64,000 bases of DNA from the NCBI RefSeq assembly GCF_002257645.1, contig NZ_NQMO01000010.1, positions 124,001-188,000 on the forward strand, given 5' to 3'. This document shows, in pieces, positions 8,822-16,909 of this stretch. The translations under genes were made by a program, and so were the position numbers. Origin of the DNA: Paenibacillus sp. XY044. GTDB lineage: Bacteria; Bacillota; Bacilli; Paenibacillales; Paenibacillaceae. Position 1 is the stretch's first letter. Each line of letters starts with the position of its first letter. Below the pieces are notes generated by a model. The model worked only from the letters and a program-made list of their open reading frames with translations, did no database searches and was not told where the DNA came from.

Positions 8822-8850
8822 TTGACTGTATCCCTTTACCTTGTTATACC
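8822..8850 (+). promoter_or_regulatory. SigA-like promoter candidate for gerE
   Basis: TTGACT (8822-8827) and TATACC (8845-8850) are 17 bases apart, ending 15 bases before the ribosome site. In B. subtilis gerE is transcribed by SigK (-10 CATAnnnTA); a weaker CATAATATG is present at 8811. The sequence does not decide which is used. Confidence 0.4.
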
Positions 8851-8881
8851 ATACAAACCCGAGCAAGGAGGGGTGACACCA

Positions 8882-9106
8882 TTGAAGGGGAACGATCATA
8901 AGAGCAAATTTTTGTTGACTCATCGTGAGCGCGAAGTATTTGAACTGCTCGTTCAGGACAAAACCACACGCGATATCGCCGGTCAGTTATTTATCAGCGA
9001 GAAGACGGTCCGGAACCATATTTCCAATGTGATGCAAAAGTTAAACGTCAAAGGCCGTTCTCAGGCCGTTGTCGAGCTGATCAAACTTGGGGAATTAAAA
9101 ATCTGA
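8882..9106 (+). CDS. gerE: Late mother-cell sporulation regulator GerE
   Basis: 74 residues from a TTG at 8882, preceded by AAGGAGGGG at normal spacing; this is exactly the length of B. subtilis GerE. The protein is a single LuxR-type helix-turn-helix (LTHREREVFELLVQDKTT, then LFISEKTVRNHISNVMQKL and VKGRSQAVVEL) with no receiver domain. GerE is the last mother-cell regulator of sporulation and controls late coat genes together with SigK. The longer frame from 8822 lacks a ribosome site and contains the promoter-like hexamers. Confidence 0.95.
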   Translation: MKGNDHKSKFLLTHREREVFELLVQDKTTRDIAGQLFISEKTVRNHISNVMQKLNVKGRSQAVVELIKLGELKI

Positions 9107-9242
9107 TCGTAGCCTCTCTTGCGACCTTGGCCTTCTGCAGGATGTCTTCCTTGACGGGAAGGCATAGCGGGAGGTTCTTTATTTTGTTCAGAAAAGGATG
9201 AGAAATGGGGGGAGAAGAACATGAAAGCGGCCGGGTAAAAGA

Positions 9243-9446
9243 TCAGAAAAAGATCCCTGAGAAGAAAAAAATAATACCGAAAATCAGAGCAAAGATTCCA
9301 CCAAATCTAGTGAGAGCAATATAGGTTTCACTCGGCTCAGAATCGCCGTCTATTTTCCAGCCTTCTTTTAAGTACCATGCGAATTTAGGGTTAACGATGT
9401 TTAATATGCCGATCACGATAAACAGAATACCAGCGAAAATAACCAT
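9243..9446 (-). CDS. Small two-helix membrane protein (DUF6199-like)
   Basis: 67 residues with an N-terminal and a C-terminal hydrophobic helix flanking a polar loop, WKIDGDSEPSETYIALTR. The loop is shared almost word for word with the protein at 10572-10796, which indicates paralogy. AAAGGAG lies upstream of the ATG at 9446. The function is unknown; I associate it with the DUF6199 group by pattern only. Confidence 0.75.
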   Translation of the reverse strand: MVIFAGILFIVIGILNIVNPKFAWYLKEGWKIDGDSEPSETYIALTRFGGIFALIFGIIFFFSGIFF

Positions 9447-9581
9447 GAATGTTCATCTCCTTTGCAGATCATTACGCACCAGCCAGAAACATTTATACCC
9501 GAACTTTATCGCGAAATCGGCGTAAAAGCATGAGATAATTAGCGAAGCTATACGAATACCATTTTTTTGGAGGGATACATA

Positions 9582-10577
9582 TTGTCCAACTATACGATTC
9601 GCCATTTTGGGAGCGAGGACTTTCCGGCGGCCGCGGAGCTGCTGAGCCTGATCTGGTCGGAACCCGTCACCGCCAAGCAATTGCAGGATGAAGAGGAGAG
9701 CATTCCGCCGGGCCAGCTCCATTACGATGAAGAGGGACGGTTGATGGGCTGGGACCGCCCCAAATGGGTCGCGCAGAACGGCCTGGGAAAGGTCATCGGT
9801 TATGCCATCGCCTGGCGTGCGCCTTGGAACGAACCCGGCAATCTCAACATCACCCTTGTCGTCCATCCGGAGGAGCGCGGCCTCGGGGCGGGCAGAGCTT
9901 TGTCCCGGGAAGTTCGCGAGTGGGCCCGCCTGGTTAAAGCTTCGCGTCTGGTCTGTTTTATGAGGGAAAATGATGAAGCCTCGCTGGCGTTTGCGGAGCG
10001 CCGGGGATACCTGACGGAACGCCACACCTTTGAATCTGTGCTGGACCTGTCGTCTAGTACCGACCAGGCTTTGCTGCCATGTATCCGCAGCGCCGAGGAA
10101 TCCGGCATCTCGTTCGTGACGCTGAAGGATGAGCCAGGCGAGGATCAGGAGCGGAAACTTCACGAGCTGTATAAGATCACCCATCAGGACATCCCGGGGT
10201 ACAATGAGGATTTTCCCTGGTTCGAGGAATGGCGGAAATGGAGCATCAACCTGCCCGGCGTGCGGCCGGAGTATGTGCATATCGCCAAGGACGGGGACCG
10301 CTATGTCGGCGTCGTGACCCTGCAGCAGAACGAACAGACCCAGGCGATGTACCACCAGTTTACCGGTGTGCTGCCGGAGTATAGGGGCCGGCGGATCGGC
10401 CTGGCCCTAAAGCTTCTGGCCATTCGGACCGCCCGCGCTGCAGGCGTGCCTTATTTGAGAACCCACAACGATTCGCTGAACGTTCCCATGCTTCGCATCA
10501 ACCGCGATCTGCTGGGCTTTCAGGCGGTTCCGGGCAACTTCAAAATGGTCTGTTCTCTCGAGAGCGGGCGGTCATAA
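9582..10577 (+). CDS. Tandem GNAT-family acetyltransferase
   Basis: 331 residues from a TTG at 9582, with GGAGGG seven bases upstream. There are two GNAT folds: residues about 5-150 (acetyl-CoA loop in VVHPEERGLGAGRAL) and about 165-325 (TGVLPEYRGRRIGLALKL). The C-terminal half contains THNDSLNVPMLRINRDLLGF, typical of double-GNAT proteins such as mycothiol-synthase-like enzymes. The substrate cannot be told from sequence. It lies between two minus-strand genes for paralogous small membrane proteins. Confidence 0.85.
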   Translation: MSNYTIRHFGSEDFPAAAELLSLIWSEPVTAKQLQDEEESIPPGQLHYDEEGRLMGWDRPKWVAQNGLGKVIGYAIAWRAPWNEPGNLNITLVVHPEERGLGAGRALSREVREWARLVKASRLVCFMRENDEASLAFAERRGYLTERHTFESVLDLSSSTDQALLPCIRSAEESGISFVTLKDEPGEDQERKLHELYKITHQDIPGYNEDFPWFEEWRKWSINLPGVRPEYVHIAKDGDRYVGVVTLQQNEQTQAMYHQFTGVLPEYRGRRIGLALKLLAIRTARAAGVPYLRTHNDSLNVPMLRINRDLLGFQAVPGNFKMVCSLESGRS

Positions 10578-10796
10578 GAACAGCAACATAAACAATCCGA
10601 TCACGATAAAAATGGACCCCAGCACGACCGCAAGGAAGCCCCTGACTCTCTGCAGCTCCAGATAGGATTCGCTTGGCTCCGATTCGTCTTCCGTCTTCCA
10701 GCTTTCATTGATCCGCCATCCCATTCCCGGGTTTCGGCGGGTCATGATGCCGCCCCCAATCAAGATCAGACCCAAGATAACCAGAACGATGTCCAT
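10572..10796 (-). CDS. Small two-helix membrane protein, paralog of 9243-9446
   Basis: 74 residues. The second of two close ATGs (10796) is chosen because the first lies only three bases from AAAGGAG. It has two hydrophobic helices around the loop WRINESWKTEDESEPSESYLELQR. The SEPSE-x-Y-x-x-L-x-R motif matches the protein at 9243-9446. Its 3' end overlaps the GNAT gene by six bases in convergent orientation. Function unknown. Confidence 0.75.
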   Translation of the reverse strand: MDIVLVILGLILIGGGIMTRRNPGMGWRINESWKTEDESEPSESYLELQRVRGFLAVVLGSIFIVIGLFMLLFL

Positions 10797-10962
10797 ATCC
10801 ATCAGCTCCTTTACATATAGAACGTCTGAATGGAGCATGAAGTTCCAGGTCACAAGCAATATGCATCATGATTCCGCAATTCATAAGAAATCCCGGGAAA
10901 TCAAACATGCTACCATATAGACAGAATCAACGAATCCTTTAATAACTTGGAGGAGGATACCC

Positions 10963-11631
10963 GTGGATACGAAAAACACAGCACTTCCGCAAATCGTTTC
11001 GGAAAAAGAATGGATGGACGCGCGCGAAAAGCTGCTCGTCAAAGAGAAGGAGCTCACCCGTGCGCTGGACGCGCTGGCCGCAGAGCGCCGCAGGCTGCCG
11101 ATGGTGCGGATCGGCAAAGACTATGTCTTCGAGGGACCGGGAGGTACAGCGCGGCTGCTTGATCTTTTCGACGGACGCCGCCAGCTCATGGTGTACCACT
11201 TCATGATGGCGCCGGGCGCCCGCCAAGGCTGCACAGGCTGCTCCTCCTTTGTTGACAACATCGGTCACCTCGCCCACCTGAATGCCCGCGATACGACCTT
11301 TATTCTGGTCTCCCCCGCACCGTTGTTGCAGATTCAGCCGTTCAAGGACCGGATGGGCTGGAATGTACCCTGGTTCTCATCGAACGGGAACGAATTCAAC
11401 AATGACATGGGCGCAGGGGACGGATTTGGCTTAAGCGTCTTTCTCCGTGAGGGGGATGAGGTGTTCCGCACCTATTTCACGGCTTCACGCGGCGTCGACC
11501 GGATCCGTGCGGACTTCAATTTGCTCGACCTGACACCTTTTGGCCGCCAGGAAACCTGGGAGGATTCGCCGGAAGGATGGCCGCAATCCCAGCCTTACAT
11601 ATGGTGGCGATTGCATGACGAATACCGTTAA
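10963..11631 (+). CDS. DUF899 thioredoxin-like protein
   Basis: 222 residues from a GTG at 10963 preceded by GGAGGAGG. It shows the DUF899 family pattern: an N-terminal segment LPQIVSEKEWMDAREKLL, a thioredoxin-like core with MMAPGARQGCTGCSSFVDN (CxxC), and the tail DLTPFGRQETWEDSPEGWPQ followed by WWRLHDEY. Members are predicted peroxiredoxin-like or thioredoxin-fold oxidoreductases of unproven substrate. The gene stands alone and ends at a hairpin. Confidence 0.88.
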   Translation: MDTKNTALPQIVSEKEWMDAREKLLVKEKELTRALDALAAERRRLPMVRIGKDYVFEGPGGTARLLDLFDGRRQLMVYHFMMAPGARQGCTGCSSFVDNIGHLAHLNARDTTFILVSPAPLLQIQPFKDRMGWNVPWFSSNGNEFNNDMGAGDGFGLSVFLREGDEVFRTYFTASRGVDRIRADFNLLDLTPFGRQETWEDSPEGWPQSQPYIWWRLHDEYR

Positions 11632-11698
11632 TCCGGTTTGACAACAAGGGGCGAACACGCTCGAACCGTCCGTTTCGAACCGGGCGTTCATCAAGAAA

Positions 11699-11740
11699 CA
11701 AGGCAGCCCCTTTCTCCGTTCGGAGCGAAGGGCTGCCTTG
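11699..11740. terminator. Hairpin between convergent DUF899 and DinB genes
   Basis: CAAGGCAGCCC and GGGCTGCCTTG form a perfect 11-bp stem with a G/C-containing inner loop. Neither flank has a strong T-run. Confidence 0.6.
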
Positions 11741-11760
11741 TGCTGTCTGCTGACCGGCGA

Positions 11761-12222
11761 TCAGACCAGCTTCTTCAGCATCGCGTTAATCATGCCGGCA
11801 TGCGATGCCTCATGGTTAATGTTCATGACCAGCAGTTCATCGACCGTCTCGGCTTTGGCGAAGTTGTCCGCTTTAGCCACAGGCTGATTCAGGTCGTCGC
11901 CGAGCTGCTCCTGGAAGACGTGAACCTGCTCGCCGAGCTGAGAGATCAGGGTGTCCCACGCAGGTGCCTCGCCCTGCCAATCCGTCGGTTTCGTCCCCGA
12001 AGCGAAATAAGGGCGGTATTCCGCCGGAATGACGCCTTCCTTGCCGCTGTACTGGAGCACGAGCATGTCGGATACGACCAGCAGATGCCCAAGATGCCAG
12101 TGGATATTGTTGTTGAATCCCTCGGGGACGATATCCCGCTTGGATTCCGGAAGCGCAGATACCTTGGTGATGATGCCTGTACGCACGCGTTCGATTTGGC
12201 CGAACAAATAAGCAGTTCTCAT
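11761..12222 (-). CDS. DinB-family metalloprotein
   Basis: 153 residues. It fits the DinB/DfsB four-helix bundle, with candidate metal-binding histidines in NNNIHWHLGHLLVVSD (about residues 40-53) and NHEASHAGMINAM near the C-terminus. Members include bacillithiol- or mycothiol-dependent transferases, so a thiol-transferase role is possible, but this is a family-level inference. It stands alone and converges on the DUF899 gene. Confidence 0.85.
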   Translation of the reverse strand: MRTAYLFGQIERVRTGIITKVSALPESKRDIVPEGFNNNIHWHLGHLLVVSDMLVLQYSGKEGVIPAEYRPYFASGTKPTDWQGEAPAWDTLISQLGEQVHVFQEQLGDDLNQPVAKADNFAKAETVDELLVMNINHEASHAGMINAMLKKLV

Positions 12223-12503
12223 ATTGTACCTCCGTCATTGTCCGTATATTATGAAACCTAACAGTTGTTATTGTATAATCCTCGGGCCTGTCAAGCAACC
12301 CGTCGATCGTCGGGCTTCCATCAGCGGAATAGTCTCAGGGCATGAGCAGGGGCTTCTAATGGGAAACCTGCGAGGGATGGCAGCTCGCCTTCAGCCCGGG
12401 ATCCAAATGATTGGAACGAAAAGAAAAAGTTTAAAAAATGCTTATCGGTTAAAAGCTATACCGGTAGCTTGTTAACAGGAAGGCAGTAAAGGAGTGTAGC
12501 ACC

Positions 12504-13253
12504 ATGTACAAGGTGGTTCTGGTCAGACATGGGGAAAGCCAGTGGAACCGGGAGAACCGGTTCACCGGCTGGACGGACGTCGATCTGACGGACAAGGGGG
12601 TCCAGGAAGCGATCAAGGCGGGGCACCTGCTGCAGGACGTCCCCTATGAGATCGATATCGCATATACGTCCGTATTAAAACGAGCAATCAAAACGATGAA
12701 CTATATTTTGGACGTCAACGACCTGCTGTGGATCCCAATCCGCAAATCGTGGAAGCTGAATGAACGGCATTACGGCGCGCTTCAGGGACTGAACAAAGAG
12801 GAGACGGCAAAGAAATACGGAGCGGAGCAGGTGATGCTGTGGCGCCGAAGCTTCGACGTGCCCCCGCTGCAGATTACGGCCGACGACGACCGCTACCCTC
12901 CAAAGGATAAGCGCTATGGCAATTTGACGAAGCAGGAGATTCCGCTGGGTGAAAGCCTGAAGGACACGATCGCGCGCGTGCTGCCTTACTGGGAGGCGGA
13001 GATCGTGCCGCAGATCAAGGCGGGCAAGAAGGTGCTCGTCGTTGCGCACGGGAACAGCCTACGAGCCTTAATGAAGGTGCTTGAAAATATCAGCGACGAG
13101 GATATCGTGGATTTGAACATCCCAACCGCGGTGCCGATACTATACGAGCTGGACGACGATCTGAAGCCGCTGAACCGCCATTTCCTGGGAAGTGCGGAGC
13201 GCGTGCAGGAGAAAATCGACGTCGTCGCCAATCCGTCCAAAATTATGGAATAA
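12504..13253 (+). CDS. gpmA: 2,3-bisphosphoglycerate-dependent phosphoglycerate mutase
   Basis: 249 residues, the standard length. It interconverts 3- and 2-phosphoglycerate in glycolysis through a phosphohistidine. The catalytic LVRHGESQWN puts the phospho-acceptor at H9; the substrate loop NRFTGWTDVDLTDKG, ERHYGALQGLNK and the second His in LVVAHGNSLRAL (about residue 181) are all present. AAAGGAG precedes the ATG at 12504. The gene stands alone and ends at a hairpin. Confidence 0.97.
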   Translation: MYKVVLVRHGESQWNRENRFTGWTDVDLTDKGVQEAIKAGHLLQDVPYEIDIAYTSVLKRAIKTMNYILDVNDLLWIPIRKSWKLNERHYGALQGLNKEETAKKYGAEQVMLWRRSFDVPPLQITADDDRYPPKDKRYGNLTKQEIPLGESLKDTIARVLPYWEAEIVPQIKAGKKVLVVAHGNSLRALMKVLENISDEDIVDLNIPTAVPILYELDDDLKPLNRHFLGSAERVQEKIDVVANPSKIME

Positions 13254-13297
13254 GGCGTACAGGCATCGGCTTCGATGCCAAAGATAACCACTGGCAT

Positions 13298-13330
13298 AAA
13301 GGAGTGATCTCTTAGGGAGGTGACTCCTTT
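13298..13330 (+). terminator. Terminator after gpmA
   Basis: AAAGGAGT and ACTCCTTT pair around an inner region, followed by GCCGTTTTT. Confidence 0.7.
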
Positions 13331-13412
13331 GCCGTTTTTATGGTAGGTTAGTAATGCCGATACATTCAGATCGGGTACAGCTTTAGAAAGAAAGAGAAAG
13401 AAGGGAACGGCT

Positions 13413-13763
13413 TTGCCTTTTGTCAGATTTACAGGCTTTGAAAAGAATGTGGTGGAGACCGCCGCACCGGCCATTATTGAATGCATTTCGGGAATCGCCA
13501 ACATTCCGGAAGAAATCGTCAAAATTGAGCTTTTACATGTGGAAAAAATCACAAACAGCCCCCGGTCCGTGGAAATTTACATGTTTCCGCGCGAGGAAGA
13601 GAAGCATCATGCGATCGCCGAGAACATTAACCGGATTCTGGAGAACCTCGGATGCCCGCATACCCATATTTTCTATATTCTGCTGAATCCGTCATTGTAT
13701 TATAAAGAGGGCCAGCCGCTGAAGCGCATACCGGCCAAGACGCCTCCCGAAATCAGGCTTTAA
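13413..13763 (+). CDS. DUF1904-family protein
   Basis: 116 residues from a TTG at 13413. It begins MPFVRFTGFEKNVVE and continues with IECISGIANIPEEIVKIELLHVE, EIYMFPREEE and an HTHIFYILLNPSLYY tail. This pattern matches the DUF1904 family of small Bacillota proteins with a tautomerase-like fold. No function is known. Confidence 0.75.
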   Translation: MPFVRFTGFEKNVVETAAPAIIECISGIANIPEEIVKIELLHVEKITNSPRSVEIYMFPREEEKHHAIAENINRILENLGCPHTHIFYILLNPSLYYKEGQPLKRIPAKTPPEIRL

Positions 13764-13795
13764 GTAAGCCGCAGGAATAAATCTCTGTAAAGGAA

Positions 13796-13824
13796 TTGGA
13801 ATATAGACCAATTACCGCTATAAT
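13796..13824 (+). promoter_or_regulatory. SigA promoter of ppaC
   Basis: TTGGAA (13796-13801) and TATAAT (13819-13824) with a 17-base spacer, 66 bases before the ATG. Confidence 0.75.
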
Positions 13825-13890
13825 CGAATGTAGATTACGGCATGAACCAAGTCTTCATTTATTCCAAACGATAAAGGAGCAATTGAAACC

Positions 13891-14820
13891 ATGGCAAAAA
13901 CATTGATTTTCGGGCACAAAAACCCGGACACGGACACAATCACATCGGCGATTGTATACTCTTTCCTCAAGAACAAGCTCGGCCAAAATACGGAGCCGGT
14001 TCGTTTGGGCGCCGTCAACAGCGAAACACAGTATGCGCTGGATTATTTCAAAGTCGAGGCCCCTCGCCAAGTGGAAGCCGTGGCTAACGAAGCTAGCGAG
14101 GTTATTCTCGTTGACCATAATGAGCGCCAGCAAAGTGCGAGCGACATCGACCAGGTGCGCGTGAGCGAGGTCATTGACCACCACCGTATCGCGAATTTCG
14201 AGACAAGCCATCCGCTGTACTACCGCGCAGAGCCTGTAGGCTGCACAGCAACGATTCTGAACAAAATTTTCAAGGAGAAGGGCGTTGAAGTTACACCGCA
14301 AATCGCCGGTCTGATGGTATCCGCGATCGTATCCGATACGCTCCTGCTGAAATCCCCAACCTGCACCGAGGAAGACGTAGCTGCTGCGCGCGAGCTCGCC
14401 GACATCGCCGGGGTCAACCTGGAGCAGTACGGATTGGATATGCTTAAAGCCGGCGCAGATGTCAGCAGCAAAACGATTGCCGAGCTGATCTCCCTGGACG
14501 CCAAAGAATTCCAAATGGGCGGCAGCAAAGTGGAAATCGCCCAAGTGAACACCGTTGACCCTAACGACGTTCTGAACCGTCAGGCTGAACTGGAAGACGC
14601 CCTGAACGCGATCATCAGTGAGAAAGGCCTGGATCTGTTCGTATTCGTCGTCACGGATATTCTGAACAACGATTCCGTGGCGCTGGCCCTCGGTAAATCC
14701 GCTGCTGCGGTTGAAACGGCTTATAACGTGAAGCTCGAGAACAATACGGCCGTATTGAAAGGCGTTGTTTCGCGCAAATCGCAGATCGTTCCGGTGCTGA
14801 CCGAAACGCTGAGCAAATAA
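13891..14820 (+). CDS. ppaC: Manganese-dependent inorganic pyrophosphatase
   Basis: 309 residues, a family II (DHH superfamily) pyrophosphatase that hydrolyses PPi from biosynthetic reactions in the cytoplasm. Metal ligands are visible in FGHKNPDTDT (H9, D13, D15), LVDHNE and VIDHHRI. The C-terminal DHHA2 domain ends with the substrate-binding SRKSQIVP motif. AAAGGAG precedes the ATG. Monocistronic, with its own promoter and terminator. Confidence 0.97.
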   Translation: MAKTLIFGHKNPDTDTITSAIVYSFLKNKLGQNTEPVRLGAVNSETQYALDYFKVEAPRQVEAVANEASEVILVDHNERQQSASDIDQVRVSEVIDHHRIANFETSHPLYYRAEPVGCTATILNKIFKEKGVEVTPQIAGLMVSAIVSDTLLLKSPTCTEEDVAAARELADIAGVNLEQYGLDMLKAGADVSSKTIAELISLDAKEFQMGGSKVEIAQVNTVDPNDVLNRQAELEDALNAIISEKGLDLFVFVVTDILNNDSVALALGKSAAAVETAYNVKLENNTAVLKGVVSRKSQIVPVLTETLSK

Positions 14821-14843
14821 AGAACTATTGAACGAATGGACAG

Positions 14844-14882
14844 GAGCAGGCTGGTTCCCTGAATAAGGGGGCAGGCCTGTTC
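14844..14882 (+). terminator. Terminator after ppaC
   Basis: GAGCAGGC pairs with GCCTGTTC with one G-U, and an inner CCCT/AGGG stem follows. TTTTCT comes after. Confidence 0.7.
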
Positions 14883-14912
14883 TTTTCTATGTTTGGGGCT
14901 GAAATTCAAAAA

Positions 14913-14934
14913 ACCTGTTCATCGCTGAACAGGT
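14913..14934 (-). terminator. Terminator of the acidic-protein gene
   Basis: ACCTGTTCA and TGAACAGGT form a perfect 9-bp stem with a 4-base loop. On the minus strand it is followed by TTTTTT. It lies about 50 bases past the stop of the acidic-protein gene. Confidence 0.75.
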
Positions 14935-14984
14935 CCGTTACTTTTTAGCTTCTGTGTATCTGGGGGAAGGGATTGTGTTGCCAT

Positions 14985-15188
14985 TTAAGCTTCTTCGTCG
15001 TCTTCTTCATCTTCGGCTTCTGCTTCTTCGTCTTCGTCTTCGTCCGCATCCGTATCTGCATCCGCATCTTCTACGAATTCGGATTCTTCCTCGTCTTCCG
15101 CATCATCTTCTTCTTCGATGTCGTCGATCTGTTCTTCCTGTTCTGCTTCCTCGTCAGCCATCAAGATGTCCAATTCCAAATGTTCCAT
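14985..15188 (-). CDS. Extremely acidic small protein
   Basis: 67 residues from the ATG at 15188, placed well after GGAGGG; the TTG at 15203 would overlap that site. By my count 43 of 67 residues are Asp or Glu (26 E, 17 D), with no Lys or Arg. A short amphipathic start (MEHLELDILMADEE) leads into an uninterrupted acidic tail, likely disordered. It has a ribosome site and a terminator of its own, so it looks like a real gene and not a simple-sequence accident. Opposite-strand frames here are shadows. I know no family; acidic tails of this kind act as histone-like mimics or chaperones elsewhere, but nothing here shows that. Confidence 0.7.
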   Translation of the reverse strand: MEHLELDILMADEEAEQEEQIDDIEEEDDAEDEEESEFVEDADADTDADEDEDEEAEAEDEEDDEEA

Positions 15189-15424
15189 ATCTAATCCCTC
15201 CAATTTTTAAAACACTATGATTAGTGCATATTTACTATATCACTAGTCTGGTGAAAGGTTTGTCGCAATATGGGCCGGTTTCCGCATTATTTTCCGCTAT
15301 ATTTCGGCAAATCATGGCGGCTGCGGCAATCCTCAAAATGGTTAGGGGCTTTTTCATTGCAGGGGGTCGACACCGGAGAGCGGATGGATTAATCTGGATT
15401 CAATTCGCTTTAAAGGAGGATGTC

Positions 15425-15967
15425 ATGAATATGGAGCTGGAAACGAACAGGCTGATCATTCGCGAGTTTGCGACGGAAGATTGGGAGAGCGTGCACCGGT
15501 ATGCTTCGGATCCCAGAGTGACCCGTTATACCCTTTGGGGTCCCAATACCGAGGAAGAAACGAAGGATTATGTCGCAGGCATGAAGGCGACGCAGCAGAA
15601 AGAGCTCAGGACCCATTACGAGTGGGCGGTAACCCTCAAAACGGACGGCGAGCTGATCGGCGGCTGCGGAATCAACATCTCGGGCTCGAACGGAGAAATC
15701 GGCTATTGTCTCCATGCGGATCATTGGGGTAAAGGTTATGCTTCGGAATGCGCGAAGGTCATGCTCGAATTCGGCTTCCGTCAGCTCGGTGTGCACCGGA
15801 TCTACGCGACCTGCCGTCCGGAAAATATCGGCTCCGAGCGGGTCATGCAGAAGATTGGCATGCAAAAGGAGGGCTACCTCCGCGAACATATGCCCACGAA
15901 CAAAGGAGGCTTCGCCAATTCGTGGCTGTATTCGATCCTGAGGCATGAATTTGTGACTGAGCCTTAA
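15425..15967 (+). CDS. RimJ/RimL-type GNAT acetyltransferase
   Basis: 180 residues from the ATG at 15425, after AAAGGAGG. It opens ELETNRLIIREFATEDWESVHRYASD, typical of the RimJ/RimL (Acetyltransf_3) group. The acetyl-CoA loop is HADHWGKGYASECAK, and the late ARPEN-like segment reads CRPENIGSERVMQKIGM. It probably acetylates a protein N-terminus or a small amine. The 236 bases before it hold no other gene. Confidence 0.88.
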   Translation: MNMELETNRLIIREFATEDWESVHRYASDPRVTRYTLWGPNTEEETKDYVAGMKATQQKELRTHYEWAVTLKTDGELIGGCGINISGSNGEIGYCLHADHWGKGYASECAKVMLEFGFRQLGVHRIYATCRPENIGSERVMQKIGMQKEGYLREHMPTNKGGFANSWLYSILRHEFVTEP

Positions 15968-16130
15968 AGCGGCGTGTCCTTTGCCCACCCGATTCATACA
16001 AACTCCGGCTGTGTCGAATCCTATACTACAGACGGCGGGCACAGACTGCCTGCCTTTGGTTTCAAAACTTCCTTTTTCAATGTAATGATAAATGGAACCG
16101 ACTCACATACGCAGGAGGATGACGCAGAAG

Positions 16131-16886
16131 ATGAAGGATTGGTACGAAAAAAGCTTTGGGGAGGACTACCTCCTGGTTTATAAGCACCGGGATATCGAAG
16201 GCGCTGCCAGAGAGGTGAAGACGATGATCTCCTGGCTGGACCTTCCGCAAGGAGCGAAGGTGCTCGACTTGTGCTGCGGAACGGGCAGGCACTCCCTTGC
16301 ATTGGCCGACGCCGGCTACCGCGTCACCGGGGTCGACCTCTCCGACGTGCTGCTGCGGGAAGCCCGGAAGCTGGATAGGGAGGAACGGGTGGCTTGGAGG
16401 CAGGCCGATATGCGGGAACTGCCGCTGGAAGGCGGCTTTGACGCGGTCGTCAATCTGTTTACATCGTTCGGGTATTTCCGCGAGGATGGGGAGCAGCTCA
16501 AGGTGCTCCGGGAGATTCGGCGGATGCTGAGACCCGGAGGATCGTTTATTATCGATTTCATGAACTCCCCTTATGTCCGAGGCCATCTGGTTCCGGAATC
16601 GGAGCGTAAGGAAGATGGGCAGCGGATCGTGGAGAAGCGCCGAATCGATGGGGACTTTGTGATCAAGGACATCACCATTGCGGATTTGAGCGGCGCCAAG
16701 GGCTCACGGGAGTATCATGAGAGGGTCAAGCTGTACACGCGCAGCCGGCTAGAGGAAATGCTGCAGGATGCCGGGCTCATGACAGATGAAGTGTACGGCG
16801 GCTATAATGAGGAAGTCGATTATGACGAGACTCGCTCACAGCGGATGATTTTTGTGGGACAACGTCCGCAAGAAGAGAAAGCATAA
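16131..16886 (+). CDS. Class I SAM-dependent methyltransferase
   Basis: 251 residues from the ATG at 16131; the ATG at 16119 abuts AGGAGG and is unlikely. The SAM motif I is VLDLCCGTGRHSLALA, with acidic motif II in VTGVDLSD and FDAVVNLFTSFGYF in the post-I region. The substrate is unknown. The MBL hydrolase gene follows by 23 bases, so the two are probably co-transcribed. Confidence 0.88.
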   Translation: MKDWYEKSFGEDYLLVYKHRDIEGAAREVKTMISWLDLPQGAKVLDLCCGTGRHSLALADAGYRVTGVDLSDVLLREARKLDREERVAWRQADMRELPLEGGFDAVVNLFTSFGYFREDGEQLKVLREIRRMLRPGGSFIIDFMNSPYVRGHLVPESERKEDGQRIVEKRRIDGDFVIKDITIADLSGAKGSREYHERVKLYTRSRLEEMLQDAGLMTDEVYGGYNEEVDYDETRSQRMIFVGQRPQEEKA

Positions 16887-16909
16887 ATACCGGAAAGAAG
16901 GACGGAGCA

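Noticed and set aside
14954..15220. Leu/Arg/His- or Phe-rich plus-strand frames opposite the acidic protein
   Set aside because: They are the complement of a GAA/GAC-rich coding strand and have no ribosome sites.
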